Shown here in pieces: positions 40,484 to 50,347 of a stretch of 64,000 nt of DNA (position 1 is the first letter of the stretch; the number at the start of each line of letters is the position of its first letter). The stretch covers positions 62,001 to 126,000 of the forward strand of contig NZ_BJMV01000006.1 of the NCBI RefSeq assembly GCF_006539345.1, given 5' to 3'. A program made the position numbers and the translations under genes. The DNA comes from Acetobacter peroxydans. Its GTDB lineage: Bacteria; Pseudomonadota; Alphaproteobacteria; Acetobacterales; Acetobacteraceae. Under the pieces are notes generated by a model. It saw only the letters and a program-made list of their open reading frames with translations, searched no databases and was not told the origin of the DNA.

Positions 40484-40936
40484 ATGGTGATTGACGCTCT
40501 TCTGCCCTGGATGCGCTGGCTGCTGGCGTTTCATATCATGTCCGTCATGGCCTGGATGGCGGGGCTGTTTTATCTGCCGCGGCTGTTTGTCTATCACTGT
40601 CAGGTCGTGCCGGGCACAGCCGAAAGTGAGCGTTTCAAGCTGATGGAGCGTCGCCTGCTGCGGGCCATTACCACCCCGGCCATGCTGTCGAGCTTCCTGT
40701 TTGGCGGACTTCTGGTGCTGACACCGGGAGCGGTGGACTGGCACGGCGGGTGGTGGCACCTCAAACTGCTCTGTGTGGTGCTGATGGCGGGTTTTCATGG
40801 CCTGTGTGCCCGCTGGCGGCGTGATTTTGCCCATGATGCCAATAGGCGGTCCGAGAAATTCTACCGTTTCGCCAATGAAGTGCCGACCCTGCTCATGATC
40901 GTGATTGTCATCATGGTGGTAGTGCGGCCATTCTGA
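40484..40936 (+). CDS. hemJ: Protoporphyrinogen IX oxidase, HemJ type
   Basis: HemJ oxidises protoporphyrinogen IX to protoporphyrin IX in the inner membrane, replacing HemG/HemY. The 150-residue protein has four hydrophobic helices, the conserved WLLAFHIMSVMAWMAGLFYLPRLFVYH start (His17) and the WWHLKLL helix with Lys94; this His and Lys pair is essential in studied HemJ. AAGGA lies upstream of the ATG at 40484. A GTG at 40463 overlapping the HAD gene is a possible alternative. Confidence 0.93.
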   Translation: MVIDALLPWMRWLLAFHIMSVMAWMAGLFYLPRLFVYHCQVVPGTAESERFKLMERRLLRAITTPAMLSSFLFGGLLVLTPGAVDWHGGWWHLKLLCVVLMAGFHGLCARWRRDFAHDANRRSEKFYRFANEVPTLLMIVIVIMVVVRPF

Positions 40937-40954
40937 CAGGCCGGGTGGTTTTTT
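40925..40954 (+). terminator. Possible terminator at the end of hemJ
   Basis: CGGCC (40925-40929) and GGCCG (40939-40943) can pair, with the hemJ stop in the loop, and GGTGGTTTTTTC follows. The stem is short, so the call is weak. Confidence 0.35.
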
Positions 40955-41018
40955 CTCCGTTTTGTTAAGCGTGGTTTGAGCCATGCCTGATCTGCCTCAT
41001 GAGGGAGAAAGTTCGAGA

Positions 41019-41603
41019 ATGTCCTCTATCGCACGCACGATTGCCGTTTTCTGTGGTTCCCGGCTGGGAAACGATCCGATTTACCAGAATGTAGCCGAGC
41101 AGGCGGGCGCAGTACTCGCCCGTGAAGGGATCAGACTGGTTTATGGCGGTGGCGCCAACGGGTTGATGGGGGTTGTTGCGGATTCCGTCATCCGTGCCGG
41201 TGGCGAGGTGACCGGGGTTATTCCCGAATTCCTGACCGTGCGTGAAAAAATGCATGAATGTGTGTCGGAACTGATCGTTACGGCCTCCATGCACGAACGC
41301 AAGCAGATCATGTTTGCCAGGGCGGAAGCGTTCTGGATTCTGCCAGGCGGTTTCGGCACATTTGACGAGATGATGGAAATCCTGACATGGCGGCAGCTTG
41401 AGCGGCACGATAAGCCCATTATTCTGGTGAATACCGCCAACTGGGGCGAGGCGGTTGTGGCCATGCTGGAAACGGCCGTGCGTCAGGGCTTTGCCTCGGA
41501 ACAGGCGCGCGCGCTTTTGCAGGTTGTACCGGATGTTGAAACCGCACTGGCGTGCTCGGTCTGGCAGGAGCGCAGTGCCCCCGTGCCGGTTGATACGCTG
41601 TAA
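41019..41603 (+). CDS. LOG-family (TIGR00730) Rossmann-fold protein
   Basis: A 194-residue member of the lonely-guy family; characterised members are cytokinin riboside 5'-monophosphate phosphoribohydrolases, others AMP nucleosidases. It has the start IAVFCGSRLGND, GIRLVYGGGANGLMG, and the signature P109-G-G-F-G-T-F-D-E117 with MHERKQ before it. The natural substrate in acetic acid bacteria is not known. The ATG at 41019 is preceded by GGGAG; an earlier ATG at 40983 is less family-like. Confidence 0.9.
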   Translation: MSSIARTIAVFCGSRLGNDPIYQNVAEQAGAVLAREGIRLVYGGGANGLMGVVADSVIRAGGEVTGVIPEFLTVREKMHECVSELIVTASMHERKQIMFARAEAFWILPGGFGTFDEMMEILTWRQLERHDKPIILVNTANWGEAVVAMLETAVRQGFASEQARALLQVVPDVETALACSVWQERSAPVPVDTL

Positions 41604-41661
41604 GGCTGTAAATCTGCTCTTGCCTGACGGGCCTGAGCACTGTATAGCCAGCACACCGCAT

Positions 41662-41738
41662 CGGAGTGTAGCTCAGCCTGGTAGAGCACTGTGTTCGGGA
41701 CGCAGGGGCCGGAGGTTCGAATCCTCTCACTCCGACCA
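41662..41738 (+). tRNA. tRNA-Pro (CGG)
   Basis: A 77-base tRNA with encoded CCA. The acceptor CGGAGTG/CACTCCG and T-arm GGAGGTTCGAATCCTCT are intact. Anticodon loop TTCGGGA gives CGG (codon CCG). The anticodon stem CTGTG/CGCAG has one T:G pair. Confidence 0.96.
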
Positions 41739-41762
41739 GGTATTTTCCCGCCTGTTGGCAGG

Positions 41763-41779
41763 TGGCCCGTAAGGGGCCA
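41763..41779. terminator. Small hairpin between convergent tRNA-Pro and DUF1543 gene
   Basis: TGGCCC and GGGCCA pair around GTAAG about 25 bases after the tRNA. There is no T-run, so this is a weak call. Confidence 0.35.
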
Positions 41780-41789
41780 GCCTTCCTGC

Positions 41790-42293
41790 CTAAATCCATT
41801 CTACTCCTTGCCACAGGGCATAGGGTGGCACCCCTTCGGGGCTTGGTGTCAGGTGGATGTAATAGCCATCCAGTTTTTCAAGCAAAAGACACTGATCAAC
41901 CTCGCGCACAGCATCTACGTGCTGGTGTTCGTGTCGGTTCAGCAGGCTCTGGCGTGCCTTGTTCTTGGCTTCGGCTGATGTTGCGGCAACAAAAAAACCG
42001 AACTCATGCTCTTCGGCCAGTATGCCCGGCCGGTATCCTCCCATATTGACGAAATAGAGACGCAGGTCAGTTTCTGGCCTGTTCGTGCTCAGGCTGACCC
42101 TGTAGCCGTCTGCCCATTCGATCAGGCCATAAGCATCAATATGCAGGGAATCCCGTGCGCCAAACCAGTGCCGTGCCAGTGTCGGGTAGGTCTCTTCGGG
42201 GTTGGTGCCGATGGCGAACTGTATGTCGTGCAGTTCCAGATTGGCACCGGGGGCGCTGCCGCCAAGGTAGAAAGCATAAAGGTTCAAGGTCAT
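41790..42293 (-). CDS. DUF1543 family protein
   Basis: A 167-residue protein with the DUF1543 start LNLYAFYLGGSAPGANLELHD and the strand pattern SLHIDAYGLIEWADGYRV followed by LRLYFVNMGGYRPGILAEEHEFGFFVA. The family function is unknown. The ATG at 42293 follows AGGAAGGG; the longer open frame adds a basic N-terminus unlike the family. Confidence 0.85.
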   Translation of the reverse strand: MTLNLYAFYLGGSAPGANLELHDIQFAIGTNPEETYPTLARHWFGARDSLHIDAYGLIEWADGYRVSLSTNRPETDLRLYFVNMGGYRPGILAEEHEFGFFVAATSAEAKNKARQSLLNRHEHQHVDAVREVDQCLLLEKLDGYYIHLTPSPEGVPPYALWQGVEWI

Positions 42294-42413
42294 GGGCGGC
42301 CCTTCCTGTCTCTGTCGTCGTGGGGCCTGTCGCACAGGCTTTCACACAAGTGTTTGGCGACTGGTGCGGCGCGTCAATCTCTGAGGTGGCTTTGTGGTAA
42401 AAACCCACGAAAA

Positions 42414-42440
42414 AACCCGGCCAGTTTCTCTGGCCGGGTT
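42414..42440 (-). terminator. Terminator of the small membrane protein gene
   Basis: AACCCGGCCAG and CTGGCCGGGTT form a perfect 11-bp stem around TTTCT; on the minus strand the stem is followed by a T-run (42411-42415 and beyond). Confidence 0.9.
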
Positions 42441-42480
42441 TGGTCTGCTGGTGCCCTGTTCTGTCTGGCAGGGGCGAGGG

Positions 42481-42873
42481 TCAGGCCTGTTCGGTGGCGG
42501 TGCTATGCTGGCCAACCAGCATGGCTTCCCAACGGTGCATGTCGGCCTTGCGATCCGTGCAGATACCATGGTTGATATCTTCAAGACGCAGGGCGGCATA
42601 GGAACCAAGCGCTATGCTGGACAGGAACGCTATCAGCGCCGTCATGCCCGGAATGGACAGCACATAATCGCTCCAGACGCCGGATTCAGGCAGGGATTGC
42701 CACAGATACAGCGAAAGCCGCGTGCTGTCGGAAAAATCCTGATGGCGGACGTTCAGACCCGAATGAAAAACGGAGAACTTCAGCCCACACGCGATGAAAA
42801 CGAATGTCGAGCATATGGCAAGGCTTAACGCTACGAGCCATAAGGAGATGAAGGTTGCTTTTTTCAGTACCAT
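42481..42873 (-). CDS. Hypothetical two-helix membrane protein
   Basis: The 130-residue product has two hydrophobic segments (about 8-30 and 73-93) separated by a polar region rich in Ser, Leu and Trp, and a polar C-terminus (EDINHGICTDRKADMHRW). No family is recognised. A good AGGAGG ribosome site lies eight bases before the ATG, and a strong terminator follows, so it is a real transcription unit. Confidence 0.65.
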   Translation of the reverse strand: MVLKKATFISLWLVALSLAICSTFVFIACGLKFSVFHSGLNVRHQDFSDSTRLSLYLWQSLPESGVWSDYVLSIPGMTALIAFLSSIALGSYAALRLEDINHGICTDRKADMHRWEAMLVGQHSTATEQA

Positions 42874-43151
42874 GGGTCCGGCCTCCTAATTATGCGGTGT
42901 TAGGGGGCAAAAGCAGCGTTGTTTTTTTATTGTTTGCCGCTTTTCCGTTTTTATTTGTGTATAGCAGGTATGCTTTATTTGCAAGATAAATCAGCCTGTG
43001 TAAGCCGGAGTCGCCATAGGAAAACCTCGGTTTCATGGAAGTTTCATTCATAAATGCCTATGTGTAATGAGACACAAAGAACAGCGGCTACTCCGGCTCT
43101 GGTGGGTTACGTGTCTGGGCATTACGGGATCAGGAAAAAGGTGGTGCGCTC
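42874..43151. other. AT-rich intergenic region between divergent genes
   Basis: The gap separates the minus-strand membrane protein gene from the plus-strand Gly-rich gene and must hold both promoters. It is AT-rich with several T-runs, but no clear -35/-10 pair or palindrome could be assigned. Confidence 0.5.
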
Positions 43152-43937
43152 ATGAAACGGGCTGAACTGGCTAAACGCGCGATGATTGCCCTGTTGGGCG
43201 TGGGCCTGTGCGCTGCGGTGCCCGGAACAGGGCAGGCACATCCGGGTGGCCCCGGTGGTGGTGGCCCCGGTGGCGGAGGTGGTCCCGGCGGGGGGCCTGG
43301 TGGCGGTCCGGGCGGCGGTTTTGGAGGCCATGGAGGCCCCGGTGGGCCGGGTGGCTGGGGTGGTGGCCCCGGCGGTGGTGGTCCGGGAGGCGGCCCTGGC
43401 GGAGGCTGGGGTGGCGGCGGTGGCTGGCACCATCACTTTAACGGCGGTTGGGGCGGTGGTTACCCTCCCATGGGTTGGTGGGCGCCTGATTACTATGGTG
43501 GCTGGAACTACCCGGCTTATGGCTGGGGATACGGTGGCTGGAACGACCCGTGGATCAGCCCCGGCTGGGCTGGCTGGGGATGGGGCTGGTCTGCTCCGTT
43601 CATGTTCGGGGCTGCTCTGGGCACGTCGGTTGGTAATATTGTCGTGGTCAGAGGCAACGGTCAGTCCACCGGGAGCGGGGCCGTTGGTGGTGCCTACTAT
43701 AATGAAGACGGACAGTATGTCACATCGCAGCCAGTGCAGGCCGGAGGCATGACCTCCTATCCGGTTTATGCCGTGCCGGGCGGCTCGCAGAGCATGACAC
43801 AGGTGAATGGACAGGCACCCTTTCCCTCACCCGTTTACACGGCCACGCCCGGTGCGACACAGGGAGACCCGACAGTCGTGCACTGTGCGAATGGGCGGTT
43901 CTTCAATGTCATGACCCAGAGTTGCGACAGCCCGTAA
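43152..43937 (+). CDS. Secreted Gly/Pro/Trp-rich low-complexity protein
   Basis: The 261-residue product has a signal peptide (cleavage near GTGQA-HP, residue 29), then about 65 residues of GGP/GGG repeats, followed by a Trp/Tyr/Gly-rich part (WWAPDYYGGWNYPAYGWGYGGW). A more ordered C-terminal domain follows (about 150-261), ending with two cysteines (VVHCANGRFFNVMTQSCDSP). The repeats look like structural or adhesive cell-surface proteins; no enzyme domain is recognised. It may be an envelope or pellicle matrix component. Confidence 0.7.
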   Translation: MKRAELAKRAMIALLGVGLCAAVPGTGQAHPGGPGGGGPGGGGGPGGGPGGGPGGGFGGHGGPGGPGGWGGGPGGGGPGGGPGGGWGGGGGWHHHFNGGWGGGYPPMGWWAPDYYGGWNYPAYGWGYGGWNDPWISPGWAGWGWGWSAPFMFGAALGTSVGNIVVVRGNGQSTGSGAVGGAYYNEDGQYVTSQPVQAGGMTSYPVYAVPGGSQSMTQVNGQAPFPSPVYTATPGATQGDPTVVHCANGRFFNVMTQSCDSP

Positions 43938-43945
43938 GGAGTAAT

Positions 43946-43976
43946 CCGGCCCGGCCGCTCGAAAAGGCCGGGCTGG
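43946..43976. terminator. Bidirectional hairpin between Gly-rich gene and ogt
   Basis: CCGGCCCGGCC and GGCCGGGCTGG form an 11-bp stem (one G:U pair) around a 9-base loop GCTCGAAAA. The flanking genes converge; there is no T-run. Confidence 0.55.
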
Positions 43977-43983
43977 ATATGGG

Positions 43984-44448
43984 TCAGTTCTTGCCCGGGA
44001 AATCAGCGCCTTCAAGCGTGAGAAGCCAGGCTTTATCGTCCACCCCGCCATCGCCTGAATAGCCACCCAGCCCCTGAAGGGAAACGACGCGGTGGCAGGG
44101 AATGAGAATGGGGATAGGGTTACGCCCTACCGCCTGTCCGATGGATTGCGGGCTGCCGCCAAGCTGTGCGGCCAGCGCGCCATAAGTTACAGTCTGTCCT
44201 ACGGGGATGGCGCATAACGCTGCCCACACCTTTTTCTGATAGGCGGTACCGAATGGCGCCATGGCGAGGGGGAATGCGCCTTGGGCGGCAGGGTCGTCGA
44301 ACCATGTATCCAGCCAGGAACAGGCCTGACTCAGCAAGGGCGTTTCAGTCTGATCGCGTCCCCAGCCCCAGTCCAGAGAAATAATGGCGCCGTCTTCTTC
44401 CGAGAGGGTCAGTGGGCCGAGGGGGGAGTGCAAGGAAAGCTGGGGCAT
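43984..44448 (-). CDS. ogt: Methylated-DNA-protein-cysteine methyltransferase
   Basis: The suicide enzyme removes O6-alkyl groups from guanine, moving them to its own Cys. The 154-residue protein has the active site IPCHRVV with Cys118, the helix-turn-helix region TVTYGALAAQLGGSPQSIGQAVGRNPIPI and VWAALCAIPVGQ. The start at 44448 gives the typical Ogt length; the open frame upstream adds a non-family 37 residues. Confidence 0.93.
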   Translation of the reverse strand: MPQLSLHSPLGPLTLSEEDGAIISLDWGWGRDQTETPLLSQACSWLDTWFDDPAAQGAFPLAMAPFGTAYQKKVWAALCAIPVGQTVTYGALAAQLGGSPQSIGQAVGRNPIPILIPCHRVVSLQGLGGYSGDGGVDDKAWLLTLEGADFPGKN

Positions 44449-44619
44449 GGTTAGAAAAAACCTTCCGGGGTAAAGCAGGGCAGGGCCGCGCACAGTGTGA
44501 TGAGGCCGCAAAGTACCGCAGGCGGCAGGATCGTGCCACGCCAGCGGGCTTATAAGCATCTTATCATTTTTTTGAATCTACGACTGGAGCAGAAACTGCA
44601 TTAGAAGCGGTGTTGCATA

Positions 44620-45969
44620 ATGACAGACAGCAGCAAAGGGGAGGCCGCGTTGGGCTACCAGGGGGAAGAGACTATTTTTGCTCTGGCCAGCGGTGTGGAG
44701 CGTGCCGCCATTGCCGTGATGCGTGTCAGTGGCAAGGGCAGTGCCGCGTTGCTGGAACAGCTATGCGGGCGCCTGCCGTCCCCGCGCCATGCCAGCCTGA
44801 GGCGGCTCTGGCGTGATGCACAGACCCGCGAAACCGAGTTGGATCATGCGGTGGTGTTGTGGTTCCCCGGCCCGGCCAGTTACACGGGAGAGGACGGGTT
44901 TGAACTGCACCTCCATGCCGGGCCGGCGATTATCCGGGCGGTGTCGGATGTGCTGGTGGAGCAGGGGGCGCGGCCTGCGGAGCCGGGGGAGTTTACCCGT
45001 CGCGCGGTGGTGAACGGTCGGATGGACCTGCTTGAGGCGGAAGGCGTTGCCGATCTGGTTGCGGCGGAAACAGAAGGTCAGCGCAGGCAGGCTCTGGCCC
45101 AGACCGATGGTGCGTTAAGCCGCATGTACAAAGGATGGGCCGACCAGCTCAAGCAAAGCCTTGCCTGGCAGGAAGCCCTGATCGATTTTGCGGATGAGGA
45201 ACTCCCCCCCGAAGTTGAACAGGCTCTGCTGTCGGGCATGGCCTCCCTGCTGGCGGAGATGGAGCAGCATGTAGCCGAAGGCCAGCAGGGCGAGCGGATC
45301 AGGGGCGGGATGATCTTTGCCATTGCTGGCCCGCCCAACGCAGGTAAGTCCAGCCTGCTGAACTGGCTGGCCGGACGTGATGCGGCCATTGTCTCGCCTG
45401 TCGCGGGGAAAACGCGCGATGCGCTTGAAATCGTCACCACCCTTGCGGGGATACGGGTCACGTTTATTGATACGGCGGGCCTGCGTGAGACAGAAGATGC
45501 CATCGAGGCGGAAGGGGTTCGGCGGGCATTGTTTCACGTGAAACAGGCCGACTGTGTTATTCAGATGTTTGCAGCGGATGCGCCGCCGCAGACTGTGTTT
45601 CCCGGCGCTGTTCTGGTAGGAAACAAAACCGATTGCGGGCGTGTGCCGGAATCGGTCGAAGATGTGCCGGTTGTGGCCATAAGCCTCAGAACTGGAGATG
45701 GCCTGCAAGCCCTGCGGGCTGTGCTGGAACGCCGGGCCGAAATGCTCACGGCGTCTTCCTCCGGTATGCCTTTGCTGACACGCGCCCGCCATGCGGCCGG
45801 TGTCAGGGAAGCCTGTGAGCATCTACAGGCCGCCATGCAGCAGGACTGGCCCGAAATGCGCGCCGAGGAACTGCGGCTGGCCATGCGGGCTTTGGGGCGA
45901 CTGACAGGCGAAGTCGGGGTGGAAGATCTGCTGGATGCGATATTCGGGCAGTTCTGCATAGGAAAATAG
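44620..45969 (+). CDS. mnmE: tRNA modification GTPase MnmE
   Basis: MnmE with MnmG builds the cmnm5 group on U34 of tRNAs reading split codon boxes. The 449-residue protein has the N-terminal folate-binding domain (20-120), the G domain with GPPNAGKSS (Lys243), DTAGLRET and NKTD, and the C-terminal CIGK motif whose Cys450-type residue is essential. The parS site at 45530 falls inside the G domain. It starts the mnmE-mnmG-rsmG-parA-parB cluster. Confidence 0.97.
   Translation: MTDSSKGEAALGYQGEETIFALASGVERAAIAVMRVSGKGSAALLEQLCGRLPSPRHASLRRLWRDAQTRETELDHAVVLWFPGPASYTGEDGFELHLHAGPAIIRAVSDVLVEQGARPAEPGEFTRRAVVNGRMDLLEAEGVADLVAAETEGQRRQALAQTDGALSRMYKGWADQLKQSLAWQEALIDFADEELPPEVEQALLSGMASLLAEMEQHVAEGQQGERIRGGMIFAIAGPPNAGKSSLLNWLAGRDAAIVSPVAGKTRDALEIVTTLAGIRVTFIDTAGLRETEDAIEAEGVRRALFHVKQADCVIQMFAADAPPQTVFPGAVLVGNKTDCGRVPESVEDVPVVAISLRTGDGLQALRAVLERRAEMLTASSSGMPLLTRARHAAGVREACEHLQAAMQQDWPEMRAEELRLAMRALGRLTGEVGVEDLLDAIFGQFCIGK
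45530..45545. promoter_or_regulatory. parS: parS site 1 (inside mnmE)
   Basis: TGTTTCACGTGAAACA is a perfect 16-bp palindrome and an exact match to the parS consensus TGTTNCACGTGAAACA bound by ParB. It encodes LFHVKQ in the MnmE G domain, and lies about 6.9 kb from the putative oriC. Confidence 0.93.
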
Positions 45970-46011
45970 AGGGCTGGGCACACAGCCCGGAAAAGGAAAA
46001 AGGTCAGGATC

Positions 46012-47892
46012 ATGCAGGCGGGTTATGATGTCATTGTGGTGGGCGGCGGCCATGCGGGGTGCGAGGCCGCTGCCGCTGCCGCGCGGTGTGGCGCGCGCAC
46101 CGCATTGCTGACCCATCGCCGGGCCACGCTGGGGGCCATGTCCTGCAACCCGGCCATAGGAGGAATTGGCAAGGGACATCTGGTGCGTGAAATTGACGCG
46201 CTGGATGGGTTGATGGGCAAGGCGGCTGATCGCGCGGGGATCCACTTCAAGCTGCTTAACCGCTCCAAGGGGCCAGCCGTCCAGGGGCCGCGCGCGCAGG
46301 CGGATCGTTTTCTATACCGCACGGCTATTCAGGATATGCTGGCTGAGCAGGCCGGGCTGGAGATTGTGGAAGGGGCTGCGGCGGACCTCCTGTGCGATGC
46401 GCAAGGGCGCGTGTGCGGCGTGGTGACGGAAGATGGCAGGCAGTTGCAGGCCGGCGCGGTGGTGCTGACAACCGGCACCTTTCTTGGTGGCGTTATCCAT
46501 GTTGGCCACGAAAGCCGCCCGGCTGGCCGTATTGGCGAGGCCCCATCCATCCTGCTTGCCCAGCGGCTGAAAAATCTGGGCCTGCGCATGGGGCGGCTGA
46601 AAACCGGCACACCCGCACGGATCAGACGCGAAAGCATCGACTGGGAGAGCCTCGCGCGTGACCCCGGCGATGCCGTGCCCGAACCGTTCAGCCGCATGAC
46701 GCGGGCCATTACCACCCCCCAGCTTGTCTGCGGCATTACGGCCACTACGGAAGAAACACACCGGATTATCCGTGAGCACCTGCATCTGTCCGCTGTGTAT
46801 GGCGGTGGCATTTCCGGCCGGGGGCCGCGCTATTGCCCTTCGATCGAAGATAAGGTGGTGCGGTTCGCGGAGAAAACCAGCCATCAGATTTTTCTCGAAC
46901 CCGAAGCCCTGCCTGAGCATGAAGGGGGAGACCTCGTTTACCCCAACGGCATTTCAACCAGCCTGCCCGCAGATGTGCAGGAAATGATGATCCGTTCTAT
47001 CCCCGGTCTGGAGCGTGCGGTGATCGCCCAGCACGGTTACGCGGTGGAATATGATTACGTCGATCCGCGCGAACTGACCGCCACACTGGAACTGCGTGCG
47101 GTGCCCAACCTGTTCCTTGCCGGGCAGATCAATGGCACCACCGGATATGAGGAGGCGGGGGCACAGGGGCTTGTTGCCGGGGTGAATGCGGCCCGGCGCG
47201 CGGGCGGGCAGGAGCCTGTCAGCCTTGATCGGGGTAAGGCGTATATTGGCGTGATGATTGATGACCTGACCACGCAGGGCGTCAGTGAGCCGTACCGCAT
47301 GTTTACCTCGCGCGCCGAATACAGGCTTACCCTGCGGGCCGACAACGCCGATATGCGGTTGACCGGGCTGGGTGCGGAGTGGGGCTGTGTTGGGGCTGCG
47401 CGGCAGGCGGTGTTTGCCCAGGATGTGGCGACCATAGACAGTGCAACCCGGCAGGCGGAAGAGCAGGGCTGGCAGCCGCAGGAACTGGCCAGAATGGGTA
47501 TGAAAATCGCTCAGGATGGACGGCGGCGCAGCCTGTTGGAAATTCTGGGTTACGGCACGGATGAGGCGCTGATCAGCAGCATCGCCCCGTGGTTTATGGA
47601 TGTGCCGTCGCGCGCGCGGCAGTATATTGTCACGCAGGCCCGTTATAGCGGCTATCTGGTGCGTCAGCAGCGCGAAATCCGTCAGCTCGAGGTGGAAACG
47701 GAAATCCGCTTTCCGGCGGATATGGACTTTGCAGCGGTTGGTGGCCTGAGTGCTGAAATGCGCGAGCGGCTCGAAGCAGCCCGGCCGGACAGTTTTTCAG
47801 CCGCCCAGCGGATCAAGGGTGTAACGCCCTCCGCACTCATGGCGGTTCTGGCCTATCTGCGGAAGGAGAAAATCCATGCCCGCGCGGTATGA
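46012..47892 (+). CDS. mnmG: tRNA uridine 5-carboxymethylaminomethyl synthesis enzyme MnmG
   Basis: The FAD-dependent partner of MnmE. The 626-residue protein starts with the dinucleotide motif [21 protein letters not shown] and shows [39 protein letters not shown], and the C-terminal GYVVRQQREI-like helices. Its last bases overlap rsmG by 17 nucleotides. Confidence 0.98.
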   Translation: MQAGYDVIVVGGGHAGCEAAAAAARCGARTALLTHRRATLGAMSCNPAIGGIGKGHLVREIDALDGLMGKAADRAGIHFKLLNRSKGPAVQGPRAQADRFLYRTAIQDMLAEQAGLEIVEGAAADLLCDAQGRVCGVVTEDGRQLQAGAVVLTTGTFLGGVIHVGHESRPAGRIGEAPSILLAQRLKNLGLRMGRLKTGTPARIRRESIDWESLARDPGDAVPEPFSRMTRAITTPQLVCGITATTEETHRIIREHLHLSAVYGGGISGRGPRYCPSIEDKVVRFAEKTSHQIFLEPEALPEHEGGDLVYPNGISTSLPADVQEMMIRSIPGLERAVIAQHGYAVEYDYVDPRELTATLELRAVPNLFLAGQINGTTGYEEAGAQGLVAGVNAARRAGGQEPVSLDRGKAYIGVMIDDLTTQGVSEPYRMFTSRAEYRLTLRADNADMRLTGLGAEWGCVGAARQAVFAQDVATIDSATRQAEEQGWQPQELARMGMKIAQDGRRRSLLEILGYGTDEALISSIAPWFMDVPSRARQYIVTQARYSGYLVRQQREIRQLEVETEIRFPADMDFAAVGGLSAEMRERLEAARPDSFSAAQRIKGVTPSALMAVLAYLRKEKIHARAV

Positions 47893-48475
47893 GAACCTGC
47901 CTGTTTCACGTGAAACAGGAGAGCGGCTCGCCTGCTATGCGGAGCTTCTGCAAAAATGGAACCCACGGATCAATCTTGTCTCGCCCAGAGATATGGAGAA
48001 CCTGTGGGAGCGGCATATTCTGGATAGTCTGCAACTGCTTCCTTTGTTAAAAGGGCACAAGCGGTTTACCGATATGGGGTCAGGCGGGGGGTTCCCCGGT
48101 GTGGTGCTGGGCATTGCGGCAGATATTCCCGGCGTGCTGATCGAGGCTGACCAGAGAAAGGCGGCGTTTCTCCGTGAGGCCGCCAGGGTTAGCGGTGCCC
48201 GGCTTGAGGTTGTGGCGTCCCGGCTGGAGCAGGCACAGGTGCCTCCTGCCCCCGTGGTGACAGCCCGGGCACTGGCGCCACTCAGTCGGCTGCTTGAATG
48301 GGCCTTTCCTTTGCTGGAGGCCGGAGGACGCTGCCTGTTCCTGAAAGGGCAGCAGGCCGGACAGGAAATCAGGGAGGCGGAACAGGACTGGCGGATGGAT
48401 ATCCGAACCTATCCGAGCCAAACCGCGTCCGATGGCGTGATTCTGGAAGTGAGTAATTTCAATCGTGTCAGATAA
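47876..48475 (+). CDS. rsmG: 16S rRNA (guanine527-N7)-methyltransferase RsmG
   Basis: RsmG methylates G527 of 16S rRNA using S-adenosylmethionine; loss gives low-level streptomycin resistance. The 199-residue protein has [29 protein letters not shown] and the SAM-binding [18 protein letters not shown]. The V-S-R-E-T stretch (10-14) is encoded by a perfect parS site, a coding constraint seen in many relatives. It overlaps mnmG and parA, so the cluster is translationally coupled. Confidence 0.95.
   Translation: MPARYENLPVSRETGERLACYAELLQKWNPRINLVSPRDMENLWERHILDSLQLLPLLKGHKRFTDMGSGGGFPGVVLGIAADIPGVLIEADQRKAAFLREAARVSGARLEVVASRLEQAQVPPAPVVTARALAPLSRLLEWAFPLLEAGGRCLFLKGQQAGQEIREAEQDWRMDIRTYPSQTASDGVILEVSNFNRVR
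47902..47917. promoter_or_regulatory. parS: parS site 2 (inside rsmG)
   Basis: TGTTTCACGTGAAACA again matches parS exactly, with the palindrome extending to CCTGTTTCACGTGAAACAGG (47900-47919). It lies 2.4 kb from site 1 and just upstream of parAB. Confidence 0.93.
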
Positions 48476-49250
48476 AAAAACACAGACCTGTCGTATTCTT
48501 GCCGTTGCCAACCAGAAGGGTGGGGTGGGTAAAACAACCACCTCCATCAATCTGGCGGCGGCTCTGGCCGCAGGAGGCGCACGGGTCGTTCTGGTTGACC
48601 TTGACCCGCAGGGCAATGCCTCGACAGGGGTGAGCGTTGCGTATGATGCCCGCAAGGGCGGTACATACGGGCTGCTCATGCTCGAGAAAACCGCGCACGA
48701 CCTGTTGCAGCCCACCGAGGTCGCAAACCTGTCCGTTATTGCGTCCGATACGGAACTGGTCGGGGCGGAAATCGAACTGGTCGATGCGCCCGACCGCGAA
48801 ACCCGTCTGCGGAACGCCCTTGCGCCGCTTCAGGCCGAGGCGGATTATATCATCATAGACTGCCCGCCCAGCCTGGGGCTGCTGACGCTGAATGCGCTGG
48901 TGGCGGCTGATGGCGTGCTTGCGCCGTTGCAGTGCGAGTTCTTTGCTCTTGAAGGTCTGGGCCATCTGGTGCGCACCATCGGTAGCGTGCGGAAAAAACT
49001 CAATCCGGCTTTGAAAATGGCTGGTATTGTGCTGACCATGTATGACCGGCGCAATAACCTGTCCGAACTGGTTGCGGCCGATGCCCGCAGCTTTTTCAAG
49101 GACGACGTGCTGCAAACCGTCATTCCCAGAAATATCCGTATTTCCGAGGCACAGAGCTATGGCCAGCCTGTGACCGTCTATGACAGCCGGGCCAGCGGTG
49201 CCGCCGCCTATCAGGCACTGGCGGCTGAAATCATTGAGAGGACAGCATGA
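48465..49250 (+). CDS. parA: Chromosome partition ATPase ParA
   Basis: A Walker-type ATPase that moves ParB-parS complexes and segregates the origin. The 261-residue protein has the deviant Walker [20 protein letters not shown] (Lys23), [12 protein letters not shown], and the conserved [18 protein letters not shown]. It starts at a GTG overlapping the rsmG stop by 11 bases. No helix-turn-helix precedes the ATPase domain, so it is the small chromosomal (Soj-like) form. Confidence 0.97.
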   Translation: MSDKKTQTCRILAVANQKGGVGKTTTSINLAAALAAGGARVVLVDLDPQGNASTGVSVAYDARKGGTYGLLMLEKTAHDLLQPTEVANLSVIASDTELVGAEIELVDAPDRETRLRNALAPLQAEADYIIIDCPPSLGLLTLNALVAADGVLAPLQCEFFALEGLGHLVRTIGSVRKKLNPALKMAGIVLTMYDRRNNLSELVAADARSFFKDDVLQTVIPRNIRISEAQSYGQPVTVYDSRASGAAAYQALAAEIIERTA

Positions 49251-50203
49251 GCGGAACCGTAAAAAAAACAGCCGCCCGCCCCAGGCTAGGCCGTGGACTT
49301 GCTGCGCTTCTGGGTGATGCAGCCGTGGCACAGTCCGTCGCAACGTCAGCCGTCCAAGCGGCCGGTAAGGCTGCTTCGGAGCCTGGGGCGCAGCCTGTCG
49401 AGACAGCGCGGGTGATGGGGGTTAGCGCTCTTCCGGTGGAAGCGCTGGTGCCGGGGCCTTTCCAGCCGCGTCAGGATATGCACCCCGAAGCGCTGGAAGA
49501 ACTGGCCCAGTCCATTCGTGAACGTGGGATTTTGCAGCCGATTCTCGTCAGGCCGGACCCGGCTCAGCCGGGGCAGTATCAGATTATTGCCGGTGAACGC
49601 CGCTGGCGGGCCGCACAGCTTGCGCAGTGCCACGATGTGCCCGTGCATGTGCGAGACCTTGACGAAGCAGACGCCATGGCGGCGGCGCTTGTGGAAAATC
49701 TGCAACGCGCGGATCTGAACCCGGTTGAAGAAGCCGAGGGGCTGAACCGCCTGCAGGAGGAATACAACCTCACGCAGGAAGACCTGGCCAAGGCCATCGG
49801 TAAATCCCGCCCCCATGTTGCCAACATGCTGCGCCTTCTGCGCCTGCCCGAAGCCGTGCGGACAGAACTGAAAACCGGAGCGCTGTCAGCGGGTCATGCC
49901 AGGGCGCTGCTGTCGCACCCTAACCCTATCGCCGCCGCGGCAGAGGTTATCAGCCGTGGCCTATCGGTCCGGCAGACGGAAGCGCTTGTGCAGAAAGCCT
50001 TGAGCCAGCCCGGCAGCACGGCGGTGGCACCGGTGGACAAAGTGGCTAAAGATTCCGAAATTAAGGCGCTGGAGCGTGATCTGGGGAGTCGGCTTGGATT
50101 GCGGGTGGCCGTGAAATTCAACGGACATCAGAGCGGTTCGCTCGAAATCCACTACAAAAATCTCGACCAGCTCGATGTTGTGCTGGCTTTGTTAAAATCT
50201 TGA
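49247..50203 (+). CDS. parB: Chromosome partition protein ParB
   Basis: ParB binds parS and spreads as a CTP-dependent clamp. The 318-residue protein has [14 protein letters not shown] at the N-terminus, the CTP-binding box [11 protein letters not shown] with QPILVRP before it, the helix-turn-helix [37 protein letters not shown], and a C-terminal dimerisation domain. Its ATG overlaps the parA stop by four bases (ATGA). Confidence 0.97.
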   Translation: MSGTVKKTAARPRLGRGLAALLGDAAVAQSVATSAVQAAGKAASEPGAQPVETARVMGVSALPVEALVPGPFQPRQDMHPEALEELAQSIRERGILQPILVRPDPAQPGQYQIIAGERRWRAAQLAQCHDVPVHVRDLDEADAMAAALVENLQRADLNPVEEAEGLNRLQEEYNLTQEDLAKAIGKSRPHVANMLRLLRLPEAVRTELKTGALSAGHARALLSHPNPIAAAAEVISRGLSVRQTEALVQKALSQPGSTAVAPVDKVAKDSEIKALERDLGSRLGLRVAVKFNGHQSGSLEIHYKNLDQLDVVLALLKS

Positions 50204-50271
50204 TTTTTATGGCTTGTGCAAGGGCGGAAGAGGTGTTAGAAAGCGCCTACTTCAGCCCGAACAGGCTGTAA

Positions 50272-50347
<76 letters not shown>

